A stretch of DNA of 64,000 nt from Candidatus Nitrosotalea sp. TS. Lineage in GTDB: Archaea; Thermoproteota; Nitrososphaeria; Nitrososphaerales; Nitrosopumilaceae. Position numbers and translations under genes: made by a program. Below are positions 18,394-27,285 of this stretch, in pieces (within the stretch, counting starts at the first letter, position 1; each line of letters begins with the position of its first letter). Location of the stretch: positions 62,001 through 126,000 of the forward strand of contig NZ_RCMB01000009.1 in the NCBI RefSeq assembly GCF_011319465.1. Reading direction: 5' to 3'. Below the pieces are notes generated by a model that did not search any database, had not been told where the DNA came from, and saw nothing but the letters and a program-made list of their open reading frames with translations.

Positions 18394-18531
18394 TACAGAA
18401 TAATTTCAAAATAGAATTTCCTCTACGATGATAACAAAAGATCACACATTGTGTAACTTTTTTTAATCAAAGTGATGTTGAGGAAACCTAAGGCTAGTCC
18501 TAATAAAATAAAGTAAAAGGAAAAGGGGGTT

Positions 18532-19182
18532 TTAGTCCCATTTAGACCAAGCTGCCATCCATCTGTAAGTCCAGGTTGTTAATTTGCAGCCTAATGCAGT
18601 CATTGTGACTGTCAAAACTGCGCCCGCACCTGCACCTAACGCTACAGGACTATCATAGAACTTTCCGACTTGAGGTTCTATAGGAGTCATGTATGGAGGC
18701 AATGTAGTCCTTGGATACTTGAATGCAGTCTCTAATGGATCATCTATTGTCAATAGATTAACCATGTTAAACATCGACATTGACATTCCACACAGCACAC
18801 CTCCAACCAAGATAAGCATGTGCTTGTTTCTCTTGGTTGCCCAATACGCCAGATCCATCAGTATTGCAGATGGGATCCATATTGGTACAACGATGAAGCT
18901 GTACGGATATCCTAAGGAGAACCACGCACCTTTTGCAATCCATGTATACACTGTCATTATCAGCGCATAGTAGGTTGCTGTTCCTGGTACACCAGTGAAC
19001 GTAAGGTAATATGCTGCACCGACTGCGAGCATCAATGATTGTGATAAAGTGAATATCACATATGATGTCCATGCCCAGTCAGTATAGAAGATGTAGTCTC
19101 CCGCGTTGATTGTCAACAAGGTCGAGTTTACTGCTACCACTACTATGAATAAGTAGTGAGTACATCGTCTTAGCCAGACCAT
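18532..19182 (-). CDS. amoA: ammonia monooxygenase subunit A
   Basis: A 216-residue membrane protein, the usual length for archaeal AmoA, beginning MVWLRRCTHYLFIVVVAVNS and ending TWTYRWMAAWSKWD. Conserved landmarks are NAGDYIFYTDWAWTSYVIF, FTGVPGTATYYALIMTVYTW and YPRTTLPPYMTPIEPQVGKF. With AmoB and AmoC it oxidises ammonia to hydroxylamine at a copper site in the cytoplasmic membrane. The frame is intact. A TATA-like TTTTATATA at about 19206-19216 lies 24-34 bp before the ATG, so the gene can have its own near-leaderless transcript. AmoX and AmoC are upstream on the same strand. Confidence 0.98.
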   Translation of the reverse strand: MVWLRRCTHYLFIVVVAVNSTLLTINAGDYIFYTDWAWTSYVIFTLSQSLMLAVGAAYYLTFTGVPGTATYYALIMTVYTWIAKGAWFSLGYPYSFIVVPIWIPSAILMDLAYWATKRNKHMLILVGGVLCGMSMSMFNMVNLLTIDDPLETAFKYPRTTLPPYMTPIEPQVGKFYDSPVALGAGAGAVLTVTMTALGCKLTTWTYRWMAAWSKWD

Positions 19183-19296
19183 TAGCTACTAATGACTAGG
19201 TGATGTATATAAAATTTTATGATGTACGAGATCAGCATTATAGAAAGCCTAGGCTGAGGCGTATTTAATAAAAGAAAGGAAAAATGGATATTCCTT

Positions 19297-19659
19297 TTAT
19301 CCGAAGAAGAAGCAATCTGTCAAAACTGTTGCGACGGCGATTGCTGCGATCACACCTGCGATAAGACCATTGTATGTCTTTGCCTTATCTGTACCCTCTG
19401 TTGCTACTTTAACACAGAATAGGTATCCAATAGACTCAATGATGGTCAAAACAGTCAGTGCAAAATGTGCACTTGGCGGTGGATATGCCCACGGATAGTA
19501 GGTAACTGCAACGGCAACTCCTCCCCATGTGCCTAGCCACAAGGCAATGAATATGCCTGTGATTGGACCAATGTAGTTCTCTATACGTCTACCAATCATC
19601 TTGGAGACATCAGAACTTGAGGCGCCGCCACCTGAACCGAATCCTTTTGGTAAGGTCAT
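19297..19659 (-). CDS. amoX: AmoX, archaeal AMO-associated membrane protein
   Basis: A 120-residue protein with an N-terminal soluble stretch (GSGGGASSSDVSKMIGRRIE) and three membrane segments: ITGIFIALWLGTWGGVAVAV, HFALTVLTIIESIGYLFCV and AGVIAAIAVATVLTDCFFFG. Its position between amoC and amoA is characteristic of group I.1a ammonia oxidisers, and proteomic work has placed AmoX in the enzyme complex. A TATA-like CTTAAAAGC lies about 30 bp before the ATG. No copper ligand set is obvious. Confidence 0.9.
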   Translation of the reverse strand: MTLPKGFGSGGGASSSDVSKMIGRRIENYIGPITGIFIALWLGTWGGVAVAVTYYPWAYPPPSAHFALTVLTIIESIGYLFCVKVATEGTDKAKTYNGLIAGVIAAIAVATVLTDCFFFG

Positions 19660-19766
19660 TTGGCTTAATTAGAAAGGCATTTGCTTTTAAGTTTTTCCCG
19701 AACGAAAGCACTAATTTCACATTAGTTGATCTCAAAAATAAGAAAAAATGCGCGTTGTGCGCGTGT

Positions 19767-20330
19767 TTATGGGATTGATCTGCTGTACAGTTTGCCTTCT
19801 AAGGCCATCTTGTACATCTCTGCAACGTATGGGTTCTCACCTGGTGTTTCTGCGCCAAGTTCGACAAGACGTGCGTAGACTCTAACTACATAGGCAAGTG
19901 CGCCCATGAATGCTACGACTACACCCATATTGAACATCCAGTGGTTTGGAACTGCAAAGATTTCCTCTACATACCAAAAGTGCCACAATTCATTAACACC
20001 GATTGTAAACATGGTTGCAAGATAACCTAGAATAGTCATCTTAAGACCAGTATTCATCGAGTTGTTTGGACCTCTCAGGATTGGTACCTTTCTGTCATAC
20101 ATTGCTACTGAAGCCCAACCTAATGGTAGAGCAATAAAGTGGCTGTATAACCACCAGTGTGCTGGTGTGAAGGCACTGTCTCTGATGGATGTTTGATGTA
20201 AAGAGCCGTCAACAAAGTTGTCGACCTCTACTGATGCAGCGACAGATCCCATTGCGATGATGATCATCCAGATCTTCTTCAGTCTCTGGATCTCAACTTC
20301 TTTTGGAATAAGTGCCGGCATTTGTGCCAT
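19767..20330 (-). CDS. amoC: ammonia monooxygenase subunit C
   Basis: A 187-residue membrane protein. The Asp/His-rich region DSAFTPAHWWLYSHFIALPL and VNELWHFWYVEEIF contain residues positioned like the copper C/D ligands of the particulate methane monooxygenase family. Hydrophobic segments frame them. Starts MAQMPALIPKEVEIQRLKKI. Frame intact. It is the first gene of amoC-amoX-amoA and diverges from amoB. Confidence 0.97.
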   Translation of the reverse strand: MAQMPALIPKEVEIQRLKKIWMIIIAMGSVAASVEVDNFVDGSLHQTSIRDSAFTPAHWWLYSHFIALPLGWASVAMYDRKVPILRGPNNSMNTGLKMTILGYLATMFTIGVNELWHFWYVEEIFAVPNHWMFNMGVVVAFMGALAYVVRVYARLVELGAETPGENPYVAEMYKMALEGKLYSRSIP

Positions 20331-20595
20331 GTATGGTGAGTTGTTAATTGTTTATTTAAAGTATCAGTTATAGAAACTACAATATTAATTCTATTTATTA
20401 CATATCTAGCCTAAAAATTATAAAATATATCTAACTCCAGAATGAAATACTAGTATTAATTTAGTAGCAAATAATCAATGCCACCATGATGAACATGGAT
20501 GTTAATCATCATTTGCCTCACGTTTATTTCAGATCGACAACAGGCAGGGCAAAACATATATCATTGTTGTTTGTCAGTTGGATTAGTTAAGCGAT
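20331..20595. promoter_or_regulatory. divergent amoC/amoB promoter region
   Basis: This 265-bp gap separates amoC (minus) from amoB (plus). For amoC a TATA-like TTTAAATA on the minus strand spans about 20351-20360, 21-30 bp from the start codon, predicting a near-leaderless mRNA. For amoB, ACATATATC at 20554-20562 lies 35-40 bp upstream of the ATG. The middle is AT-rich and shows no strong palindrome, so no operator is proposed. Confidence 0.6.
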
Positions 20596-21162
20596 ATGGT
20601 CGATAAGAAGTTTATTGTAGCTGCAATCAGTGTGATAGTCGCACTCGGAGCAGTTGGACCATCAGTTGCACAAATGTTCCAACATGCAGAAGCTCACGGT
20701 GTACAGGCACAGCTGCAAAGCCGTTTCGTTAGGATAGACGATGAGACTTGGTCTAAACAATCTGTCCAAACAGGCGATACTCTGACAGACTCTGGCAAGT
20801 TTACGAGCCTCGTAAACAGAGACCTAAGAGGCTGGTACACAGTATACGGTGACTCTCCAAACGCAGGTAACAGATGGGAGATCGTCGCAAGAGATCCACC
20901 TGGAAACGTAATCACGATTCCAGCAAACGGAGTGGTTCCATACAAGCTCACAATTAGAGCTCTAGAACCAGCAGTATATCACATGCATACGCAGCTTAAC
21001 ATAGCAAGCATCGGTCCAGGTCTTGGTCCAGGACAAACAATAGTCGTAACAGGCGACCCAATCGTAAAACCAATTCCATATACAAACATTGTATATCAAT
21101 CAATAATCATTGGAGTCGGTTATGCGGTTACATTTGCAACAAGACCTTGGCAAGTGATTTAG
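20596..21162 (+). CDS. amoB: ammonia monooxygenase subunit B
   Basis: A 188-residue protein with a signal/anchor helix (MVDKKFIVAAISVIVALGAV), a cupredoxin-like extracellular domain and a C-terminal membrane helix (IVYQSIIIGVGYAVTFATRP). Histidines positioned for the copper B site are HAEAHGVQAQ near residue 31-35 and YHMHTQ near residue 131-134. Archaeal AmoB has one cupredoxin domain and is much shorter than bacterial AmoB, as here. The frame is intact. Confidence 0.97.
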   Translation: MVDKKFIVAAISVIVALGAVGPSVAQMFQHAEAHGVQAQLQSRFVRIDDETWSKQSVQTGDTLTDSGKFTSLVNRDLRGWYTVYGDSPNAGNRWEIVARDPPGNVITIPANGVVPYKLTIRALEPAVYHMHTQLNIASIGPGLGPGQTIVVTGDPIVKPIPYTNIVYQSIIIGVGYAVTFATRPWQVI

Positions 21163-21216
21163 AAAAATCACCCCCTCTCTTTTCATTTTATTAAAGTCCC
21201 CGACTTGATAGTTTAC

Positions 21217-21510
21217 TTATCTGAATAATCCTTTATTTTCACGATTAAATTCCAAAGTCCACTTTCTGATGTAATATGTTGGCACTCCAACTGTTATCGG
21301 CAAGGCAATTATCATTCCGGCAGGCCAAGATATTGCCAAGTTGATTACCAGTGCAATGAAAAAAATTACAACCTCAACTATAACTCCATAAAACACTTTT
21401 TTGATTCGATAAAATGCAATCATCTGCGAAATAAAACTTGGAATTAACGCAAGAACTAGTTGACTTTTGAGGCCGACTCGTTTAGTGTTGTTATCATTAT
21501 CTGAGCTCAC
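21217..21510 (-). CDS. 97-residue membrane protein downstream of amoB
   Basis: Two to three hydrophobic segments (LVLALIPSFISQMIAFYRI, FYGVIVEVVIFFIALVINLA, MIIALPITVGVPTYYI) follow a polar head (MSSDNDNNTKRVGLKSQ). Its 3' end faces amoB 54 bp away. Its 5' side carries strong hairpins (21586-21654). Not recognised as a known family; a membrane role near AMO is only positional inference. Confidence 0.55.
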   Translation of the reverse strand: MSSDNDNNTKRVGLKSQLVLALIPSFISQMIAFYRIKKVFYGVIVEVVIFFIALVINLAISWPAGMIIALPITVGVPTYYIRKWTLEFNRENKGLFR

Positions 21511-21585
21511 AGCAAATCCTTGGTCTTTGCCATACTAATTCCTGCCTATTGAGGCACAGTGAAAATGTACGCCTACGCATACACG

Positions 21586-21654
21586 ATTTTCAGATACTAG
21601 TAGCTTTACTAGTATCTTGAAAATTGATTGCAGAGTACGACTTTTCATCGTACT
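21586..21654. other. two strong hairpins in a gene-poor stretch
   Basis: Bases 21586-21624 form a stem of about 17 pairs with one bulged T and a GCTT loop (arm AGATACTAGTA repeated in reverse complement). Bases 21634-21654 form AGTACGA/TCGTACT with a seven-base loop. The 21511-21971 interval holds no gene I can support. Possible explanations are a leader or small RNA read on the minus strand towards 21510, a terminator pair, or the remains of a small palindromic element. Confidence 0.4.
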
Positions 21655-21971
21655 TATCGACGAAATTCTAGTAGCGATGCAAAGATGTTCTATGTCATGT
21701 GCACTTTTTCCATCCAGGATGATTATCCCATTCATGTCCAAGTACCGACATGTAGAATGCGACAATCTTCAGATACATGAAATTTCTTGATGTTCAATTT
21801 CAGCTTATTTTCAATTTCAAGAAAAATTTTCTTGCTTCTGAGTGTTGTTTCAACAGATATGATTCTAGGATTATGTATACGGCAAAAATTCCAAATAACA
21901 TACTTTGGTTTCAGATAATCGTTTTATTAAACTTTCAATTTGTAAATCTGTTATCGAAAATTATTGAGTTA

Positions 21972-22705
21972 TCAATAGTTTATTGACAGATCATCAAAAT
22001 CTGCTCCAGTATCATCCTTGGTCCACAATCCAACTTGTCCTGTCAGATAGTATTGGATTATTGGCTTTGATAAACTCTACACCATCCAACCAACCGCCTA
22101 TGCCTTGGGACGATATGGTGGCTTGCAATGTATGCCACTGTCCCTACACTGACTATAGCGTGAGCTTCGTAATTACAAATTAGGAATTCAGTGTCGGATT
22201 TGCACAGTGAGATTCTATTATTCAGTGGGTCCAATACCAGAACAAAATAGTGACTTGGATCCATAAAACGCACTATTAGGCCTGCTTGTTCTACAGCATG
22301 ACCTGGAATTATCTTAATTTTCACGCTTATTTGTGCATCAGATACCATAGGAGAGTTTGGCATTATTTGCATATGGTACCCCGAGCTGTTCGCTACAGGC
22401 GATGCTACTAGCACATTAGGCGGCGATGGAGCCGAGCTATCAGACTTTACCATCCACAGTCCCGATGGAGAATTTAATTGAAAAGGCGCAAAGTCTGCAG
22501 GCGCAGTATTATTTTGATAAGAATCAAAACTCCATTCTTTTGAATGTGTGTAATTGAAGCCGTTTAATGCATTGTAAAGTGCAACCGTTACTCCTATAGC
22601 TGTAATTACTGCAAAAATTAGCAATCTTCGTTTTCTGTTCAAACGAGACGATTGGCTTTGGACAAATAATATCAAGGATCCTCGTAATGTGGTTGATATA
22701 AACAA
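21972..22705 (-). CDS. membrane-anchored LamG/concanavalin-like extracellular protein (about two frameshifts)
   Basis: About 244 residues. A short polar head (residues 1-27) precedes a membrane helix (LLIFAVITAIGVTVALYNAL). The extracellular part matches the sugar-binding LamG/3-keto-disaccharide-hydrolase-like fold: EWSFDSYQNNTAPADFAPFQ, GLWMVKSDSSAPSPPNVLV, SVKIKIIPGHAVEQAGLIVRF and PSHYFVLVLDPLNNRISL. The given frame goes wrong near 22130. Other frames continue with LQATISSQGIGGWLDGVEF and VGLWTKDDTGADFDDLSINY, the standard end of the fold, stopping at 21972. It lies between amoB and amt; carbohydrate or surface binding is a plausible role. Confidence 0.65.
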
Positions 22706-22754
22706 ACCTAATCTCTAAAAAATTATTTTAAATTACAATAAAAGTTTGAAATTT

Positions 22755-22952
22755 TTATTTGCGTCGTCTTGGTTTTTGTTTTGACTTCCACCTATCGTAT
22801 CCCCATCGCGTTATGGCAAATACGCCAAGTGAGAAAAAGAAACCTCCCAATAAACATGAAGATCGGAGTTCGCGTATAAAATCGACCACAAAAATCCTAT
22901 GCATTCCACTTACAAATTGCAAGCCACAAAATACTAGCCATCTATCGACCAT
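22755..22952 (-). CDS. 65-residue membrane protein, uncertain
   Basis: Two hydrophobic stretches (WLVFCGLQFVSGMHRIFVV, CLLGGFFFSLGVFAITRW) and a very basic end (KSKQKPRRRK) look like a small membrane protein. The opposite strand is also open over nearly the same bases but encodes a polar, low-complexity sequence, so the minus strand is preferred. Confidence 0.4.
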   Translation of the reverse strand: MVDRWLVFCGLQFVSGMHRIFVVDFIRELRSSCLLGGFFFSLGVFAITRWGYDRWKSKQKPRRRK

Positions 22953-23078
22953 CGCTTGAGTCTAAGCCCCCATCCTTTTTACCGTTTCTAAAATCAATAC
23001 AAACTCAAGTCTCATTTTGATCATATTTTAAGTACCCAATAGAAAATAAACAGAAAAATAAAGGGGTTCTTGAAAGCG

Positions 23079-24587
23079 CTACTCCGCAAACTGCGAGTAT
23101 GCCCTTTCTCCTACTTGTGCCAAGTCTAAGCCTATCTCTTCCTCTTTTGGCGTTACTCTTACACCACCAGGCCAAATTGCATCCTGTATTCTCCATATGA
23201 TGTATGTGATACCAAATGACCATGCTGCACCGAATCCTGCACCTTCACAGTTTATCACAAACTGCATTGGGTTTCCGAAAGAATAGTCCATTGTGACCAT
23301 ACGGATTGATACGTGTTTCGCTAAATGCACCCGTTAAGAGAGCACCAACGTACACCGCCCATTCCGTGTACACCCCAAGTATCTAGAGCATCATCTATTC
23401 TTGCCCTATTCTTTATCAGGACACAATAGAAGCAGACAGTTGCGCATGCAAAGCCTACAATTATTGATGCCCATGTGCCTATGAATCCAGATGCTGGCGT
23501 AATTGCCACAAGTCCGGCTACTGCTCCGTTACAAGCACCTATCGCACTCGCTTTCCCAGTGTGAGCCCAAGCCAAAAACATCCACCAAATTGCTGCAACA
23601 GCTGTTGCAAGGTTTGTGTTTTGGAATGCTTGTGTTTCAAGGAAACCTGCAAATCCTGCGCTTCCTGGGTTGAAACCGAACCAACCGAACCAGAGGAGTA
23701 TAGCACCTAACATGATTAGCGGAATCGAATGAGGTTCAAATGGAGCCTTTCCATAACCTATTCTTCGTCCAAGGAACATGGCTGCAGCTAATCCAGCAAA
23801 ACCTGATGTAATGTGGATGACTGTACCTCCCTGCAAAGTCTTCTGTTCCTATTTTAGCTAACCAACCTACCGAAGTACCCTGACTTCCAAGTGACCAGTT
23901 TGCATGTCCAACAAAGTCGTAGATGAACGTAGTCCATAATACGATGTGTATTAGGAACGCACTCATCTTCACTCTATCAGCATATCCTGCGATTGCTAAT
24001 GCAGGTGTGATAGCAGCGAACATGAGCTGGAACATCACATAGGCCAAATGTGGAATTGTTGGTGCATAAACATCAGCTGGTGCATTATGGAAGACGTTAT
24101 TGAGTCCAACCCAATCCAAGTTTCCAATGAAACCATATGGATCTGCAGATGGACCGAACATGATTGAATAGCCCCAAATGACCCACTGAACGCTGACAAT
24201 TGAATATACCATGAAGTTTTGTAAGATCACCATGAGTGCCTGTTTTCTTCGTGACAAGCCACCGTATAGGAAGCCTACACCTCCCGGAGTCATAATCATG
24301 ACGATACAAGCTGCGATGTACATGAAGGTCGTGTCTCCCGTATCAATACATGGAGCTTCGCTACCACCAAAAGTTCCGTTGCCTGGTGGCGTCATTGCTT
24401 GACCACAGTGAATTTCATTTGTCTTTTGAGGATTGGCAAGATTACCAATCGGACCAAATTGTGCGTTGGCCTCTTGCATTGCAGTGAATCCTGACATTGT
24501 AACAACCAATGTTGCCAGGGCAAAAACGATAGGCCATTTGTGCTTAGATAGTATCTGTAATGGCATTCTCGAGATTGTTTCCGACAT
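23079..24587 (-). CDS. amt: ammonium transporter Amt (two frameshifts)
   Basis: About 500 residues in three abutting frames. A possible signal/leader helix (KWPIVFALATLVVTMSGFTA) precedes the Amt core: TPGGVGFLYGGLSRRKQALM, SVQWVIWGYSIMFG, GGTVIHITSGFAGLAAAMF, FGWFGFNPGSAG and ALDTWGVHGMGG. These include the pore-lining Trp, Phe and paired-histidine regions of the trimeric ammonia channel. Breaks lie near 23830 and 23330. The C-terminus, VRVTPKEEEIGLDLAQVGER, is the part that contacts GlnK in this family. It shares a promoter element with the Cas4-like gene at 27263. It supplies ammonium to the cell and probably cooperates with the glnK product. Confidence 0.93.
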
Positions 24588-24608
24588 CTTTTCGTAGAGA
24601 AGGTGCCG

Positions 24609-24650
24609 TCTATAAAAGGTATTTTATCCTAAAAACTTCTTTTTATGATA
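24609..24650 (-). promoter_or_regulatory. amt promoter element shared with the Cas4-like gene
   Basis: The plus-strand string TCTATAAAAGGTATTTTA continuing into TCCTAAAA begins 22 bp upstream of the amt ATG. The same 26 bases start 23 bp upstream of the gene at 27263, and a TATGATA tail recurs in both. On the minus strand this reads as an AGG-N-TAAAATA-CCT near-palindrome next to a TTTTATAGA box. Identical sequence and spacing indicate co-regulation. The regulator is unknown. Confidence 0.6.
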
Positions 24651-24741
24651 CAGTAACAACTGATCGCCATTTTGATCATCAAACATGGTATCATAAAATT
24701 TCAAAAAATCTTAAAAAAAATTATTATACAAGCTACAAAGT

Positions 24742-24912
24742 ATGTTTGACATGGCAGAAGCGGACATAACTATATTCGTTGCAACCGCAGTTGCTCTTGG
24801 AATTACGATTGCCATTTACTTTGGTGAAAGGGCGTATCGATACAAGAGAATCAAAGAAGGCAAACATGTCGGAACTTATGGAATGACATTTGAAGGCGAA
24901 GGCCATCCATAA
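24742..24912 (+). CDS. 56-residue single-span membrane protein
   Basis: ATG at 24742 encodes an N-terminal helix (ADITIFVATAVALGITIAIY) followed by FGERAYRYKRIKEGKHVGTY and GMTFEGEGHP. A basic stretch after the helix predicts a cytoplasmic tail. It is divergent from amt with a 154-bp gap. Not assigned. Its neighbourhood makes a link to nitrogen metabolism possible. Confidence 0.5.
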   Translation: MFDMAEADITIFVATAVALGITIAIYFGERAYRYKRIKEGKHVGTYGMTFEGEGHP

Positions 24913-24984
24913 AATCCACGTTATTTTTAATATTTTCATATCAACAAGATAGATTGATTTACTATAACAGGTTGCATCATTTTA

Positions 24985-25470
24985 ATGAGAATTAATATCG
25001 ATGATGATGAGTACATCACAGCCTCTCTTCCAAAGATTTGGGACATTGCTCACGGATTATCAGGTTTCTTCCATAAAAGCAAGGAAGGAGTTCTTGCATT
25101 AACAAACAAAAACCTGATCTTTGTGCCAAGATTCCTGCAACTCATGTCAAAAGAGAGAGAAAAGTACTTTGGGGATGACAAGGCCAAAGTAACAAAACTT
25201 GCCCATTATTCCGAGGCGGATCTAGATGAGGACATATCCAAGAATTCCAAGAGCTGGATATGCCCGTTAAATTCCCTAGTAGATGCAGAAAGCGTTACAA
25301 TAAGAAAAGTGAATTTTCTGAGAATAACGTTCAAGGATAAAAAAAACCAGTTAAAAAAATATGATTTTGCAATAACAAGATCAGTGATAAGCTACCCACA
25401 GAGACAACCATTGATGTATTATAGCTTGGATTGGACTGACTGGATAAATTTGCTAAAATCACACATGTAG
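24985..25470 (+). CDS. PH/GRAM-like hypothetical protein
   Basis: A 161-residue protein. HKSKEGVLALTNKNLIFVPR and DAESVTIRKVNFLRITFKDK are the paired strands of a bacterial PH/GRAM-like fold, with a final DWTDWINLLKSH helix. No signal peptide. Function unknown. Fold assignment is by pattern only. Confidence 0.5.
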   Translation: MRINIDDDEYITASLPKIWDIAHGLSGFFHKSKEGVLALTNKNLIFVPRFLQLMSKEREKYFGDDKAKVTKLAHYSEADLDEDISKNSKSWICPLNSLVDAESVTIRKVNFLRITFKDKKNQLKKYDFAITRSVISYPQRQPLMYYSLDWTDWINLLKSHM

Positions 25471-25501
25471 TGTTTTCAAAATCTATTTCAGAGATTCGTC
25501 A

Positions 25502-25975
25502 TCAATATTTGTCAGGTCTACTCTGCAGATTCTTAATTGACCTTGACAGTATGAAATCTTGTTCTATTTCAGATTCGGCTGGAAATTTGACGTCCGTGAC
25601 TCTTTTTATATATTTGAATATCTCAAGTTCATATGTTTCTTTTTTTGGGATATACAGTGCAAGCTTCAGATTGGCAGTGCCTTCATAGTCTTCTTTGAAT
25701 TGTTTGTAATGTTCAGAAATCTTGAGAGATTTTAAGAAAACCCATGTAGTTGACAATATGCGTGATTGACAGTAAAGAACAAAGTCATAATTAGACTCTT
25801 TTTCTACAAATCTGATTTTTATCTCATCGTCTGGAAAATATTTTATTATTTTGTTCCAAATATTGCCAACCTTTTTTCTTCCATCAAACATTAGGAAAAT
25901 TGTTGGTTTAACATCATACATGTGGTATCCAAGACCTAGAAAATCATCAAACCAATCAATTTTAGTGTCAACCAT
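25502..25975 (-). CDS. conserved hypothetical protein
   Basis: A 157-residue soluble protein, mixed strands and helices (KPTIFLMFDGRKKVGNIWNK, NLKLALYIPKKETYELEIFK). There are two cysteine-poor halves and no catalytic motif. It converges on the preceding gene with a 31-bp gap. Not recognised. Confidence 0.5.
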   Translation of the reverse strand: MVDTKIDWFDDFLGLGYHMYDVKPTIFLMFDGRKKVGNIWNKIIKYFPDDEIKIRFVEKESNYDFVLYCQSRILSTTWVFLKSLKISEHYKQFKEDYEGTANLKLALYIPKKETYELEIFKYIKRVTDVKFPAESEIEQDFILSRSIKNLQSRPDKY

Positions 25976-26085
25976 ACAAAACGTTTGAAAACATTTACTG
26001 TATTTAACATTAGACCTATTGAACTATTATTCATAATGAAACATTAGAAAGCTACATTATATACAAGAGTTGAATTTTTTACATA

Positions 26086-26296
26086 TTGAAACCAAGCAGA
26101 AAAAGTGTAGATGAAATTCTCAGTATGTCTGAGAGAGAACTGAAGCCAGTATCTCAGAGAAACTGACAATACGTTACAACCAACAGACTCGATTAAGATA
26201 ATGCCTTTTGAACATGGAATCAAGGCACTCTACTATCACAAAGATCTGCCAAAACCGTACAAAACTCGCGTTTTCCTCAAGAATGATGAGAATTAA
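26086..26296 (+). CDS. short protein, possibly frameshifted
   Basis: From a TTG at 26086 the frame encodes KPSRKSVDEILSMSERELKP and stops near 26166. A second frame continues with SIKIMPFEHGIKALYYHKDL and TRVFLKNDEN to 26296. If joined, about 69 residues. Support is limited to coherent composition across the break; this could also be non-coding. Confidence 0.3.
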
Positions 26297-26344
26297 TTTA
26301 TTGAAATATAGGAGTACATAATTCTACTCTGCATAATTAGATCT

Positions 26345-26494
26345 GTGGGAAATAAGCAACTAGTTACAAGATACAAATATGTCACACTGGCAATTGGAGG
26401 CATGGAATATCTAGTTACACCGTACGAATGGATTCCAGAAAATTCAGTTGTGATCAGAGATGAAAAATCAAATACAATTATTGGTATTCCATAA
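26345..26494 (+). CDS. 49-residue hypothetical protein
   Basis: A GTG-started frame encodes NKQLVTRYKYVTLAIGGMEY followed by LVTPYEWIPENSVVIRDEKS and a GIP end. The strand-rich short fold has no clear relatives in memory. Convergent with the Cas4-like gene (24 bp apart). Confidence 0.35.
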   Translation: MGNKQLVTRYKYVTLAIGGMEYLVTPYEWIPENSVVIRDEKSNTIIGIP

Positions 26495-26517
26495 AATAAA
26501 AGTATAAAAAAGTGTAG

Positions 26518-27263
26518 TTATAGGATGCTGTCTTTGGGTTTAAGTTCGCGCCATTTTCCACGAGCCCAGAATCCCCACTTTACCTTGTCCTCAGATGTGT
26601 AGTAACATTTTTCGTTATGAGGACATTCGAGGCATTTCTCTGATGGTTCGATTGTAGGAGCTACATTATTTTTCAACAATGTGTTCAATATACGAGCTCT
26701 ACGTTTGGTTTCACCCATGAGTCTGTTACTTCTTGGAACTTGGAATTCCATTTCATTTCCTTCCTTGTCGAAGTAGACAATCACTCCTTCAGGTTTGTCA
26801 AACATGTGCAGATACGAATTCAGTTGTATGAAGTGTTCTGGATATGGCATTTCTGGTAATTCATCTACTGCCTTGAACACCATCGCTACATCGTCTTCAA
26901 CTCTTTCTGCTGTACCAACTAGTTTTACGCCAGAGCCTGCATCAAGTTCTCCCGTTACGGGTTTTTCCATGATGCTCAATGCACTCTTTTGCATAATTTT
27001 TGACATCATCTGTTTGTGACTTTTCTCAGATGGATCTTTCTATCCAGATATGAAGCTCGCAAGCAACCGCTGACCTCATCAACTGTTACTTTACCTTCGT
27101 CAGCTACTGTTGGATTAATTGCTGCAAAAACTTCTTCTATCACATCATAGACGTCAAATTTTGGTGCTGCGTCACCTGCTGCTCTGTAGTTATCTATTCC
27201 TTGTTTGAGCTTTTCTTGAACTTTTCCTACGATTGGAACCTTCTTGACTTTAGATTCGCTCAT
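26518..27263 (-). CDS. degenerate Cas4/PD-(D/E)XK-nuclease-like protein (one frameshift)
   Basis: About 248 residues in two frames joined near 27045 (YLDRK into DPSEKSHKQMMSKIM). VDEVSGCLRASYLDRK holds the first cysteine. The core is KLVGTAERVEDDVAMVFKAV then PEHFIQLNSYLHMF. The end is EKCLECPHNEKCYY, giving the four-cysteine iron-sulphur layout of Cas4/AddB-like nucleases. In active members the core has an aspartate after GxA/I and an E-x-K pair; here these read GTAE and V-F-K, so the nuclease chemistry looks lost. Located between amt and glnK with an amt-like promoter. No CRISPR array or other cas gene is present. Confidence 0.55.
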
Positions 27264-27285
27264 TCTTTCAAAATTGGGATTTTGT

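Noticed and set aside
21535-21765. A 76-residue minus-strand frame
   Set aside because: It overlaps two strong hairpins, has no recognisable domain or conserved start context, and its sequence is plausible only as read-through.
22759-22959. Plus-strand 66-residue frame opposite the small membrane protein
   Set aside because: It has low-complexity Lys/Ser/Thr/Pro-rich composition, no hydrophobic core and no homology; the opposite strand is the better candidate.
23079-24587. amt as a pseudogene
   Set aside because: All conserved Amt motifs are present and both breaks are single-base shifts with continued homology. The gene is needed by an ammonia oxidiser and has a conserved promoter element.
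24733-24939. Minus-strand frame over the small gene at 24742
   Set aside because: Composition is cysteine-, phenylalanine- and serine-rich like a reverse-strand shadow, whereas the plus-strand gene has a clear membrane helix and tail.
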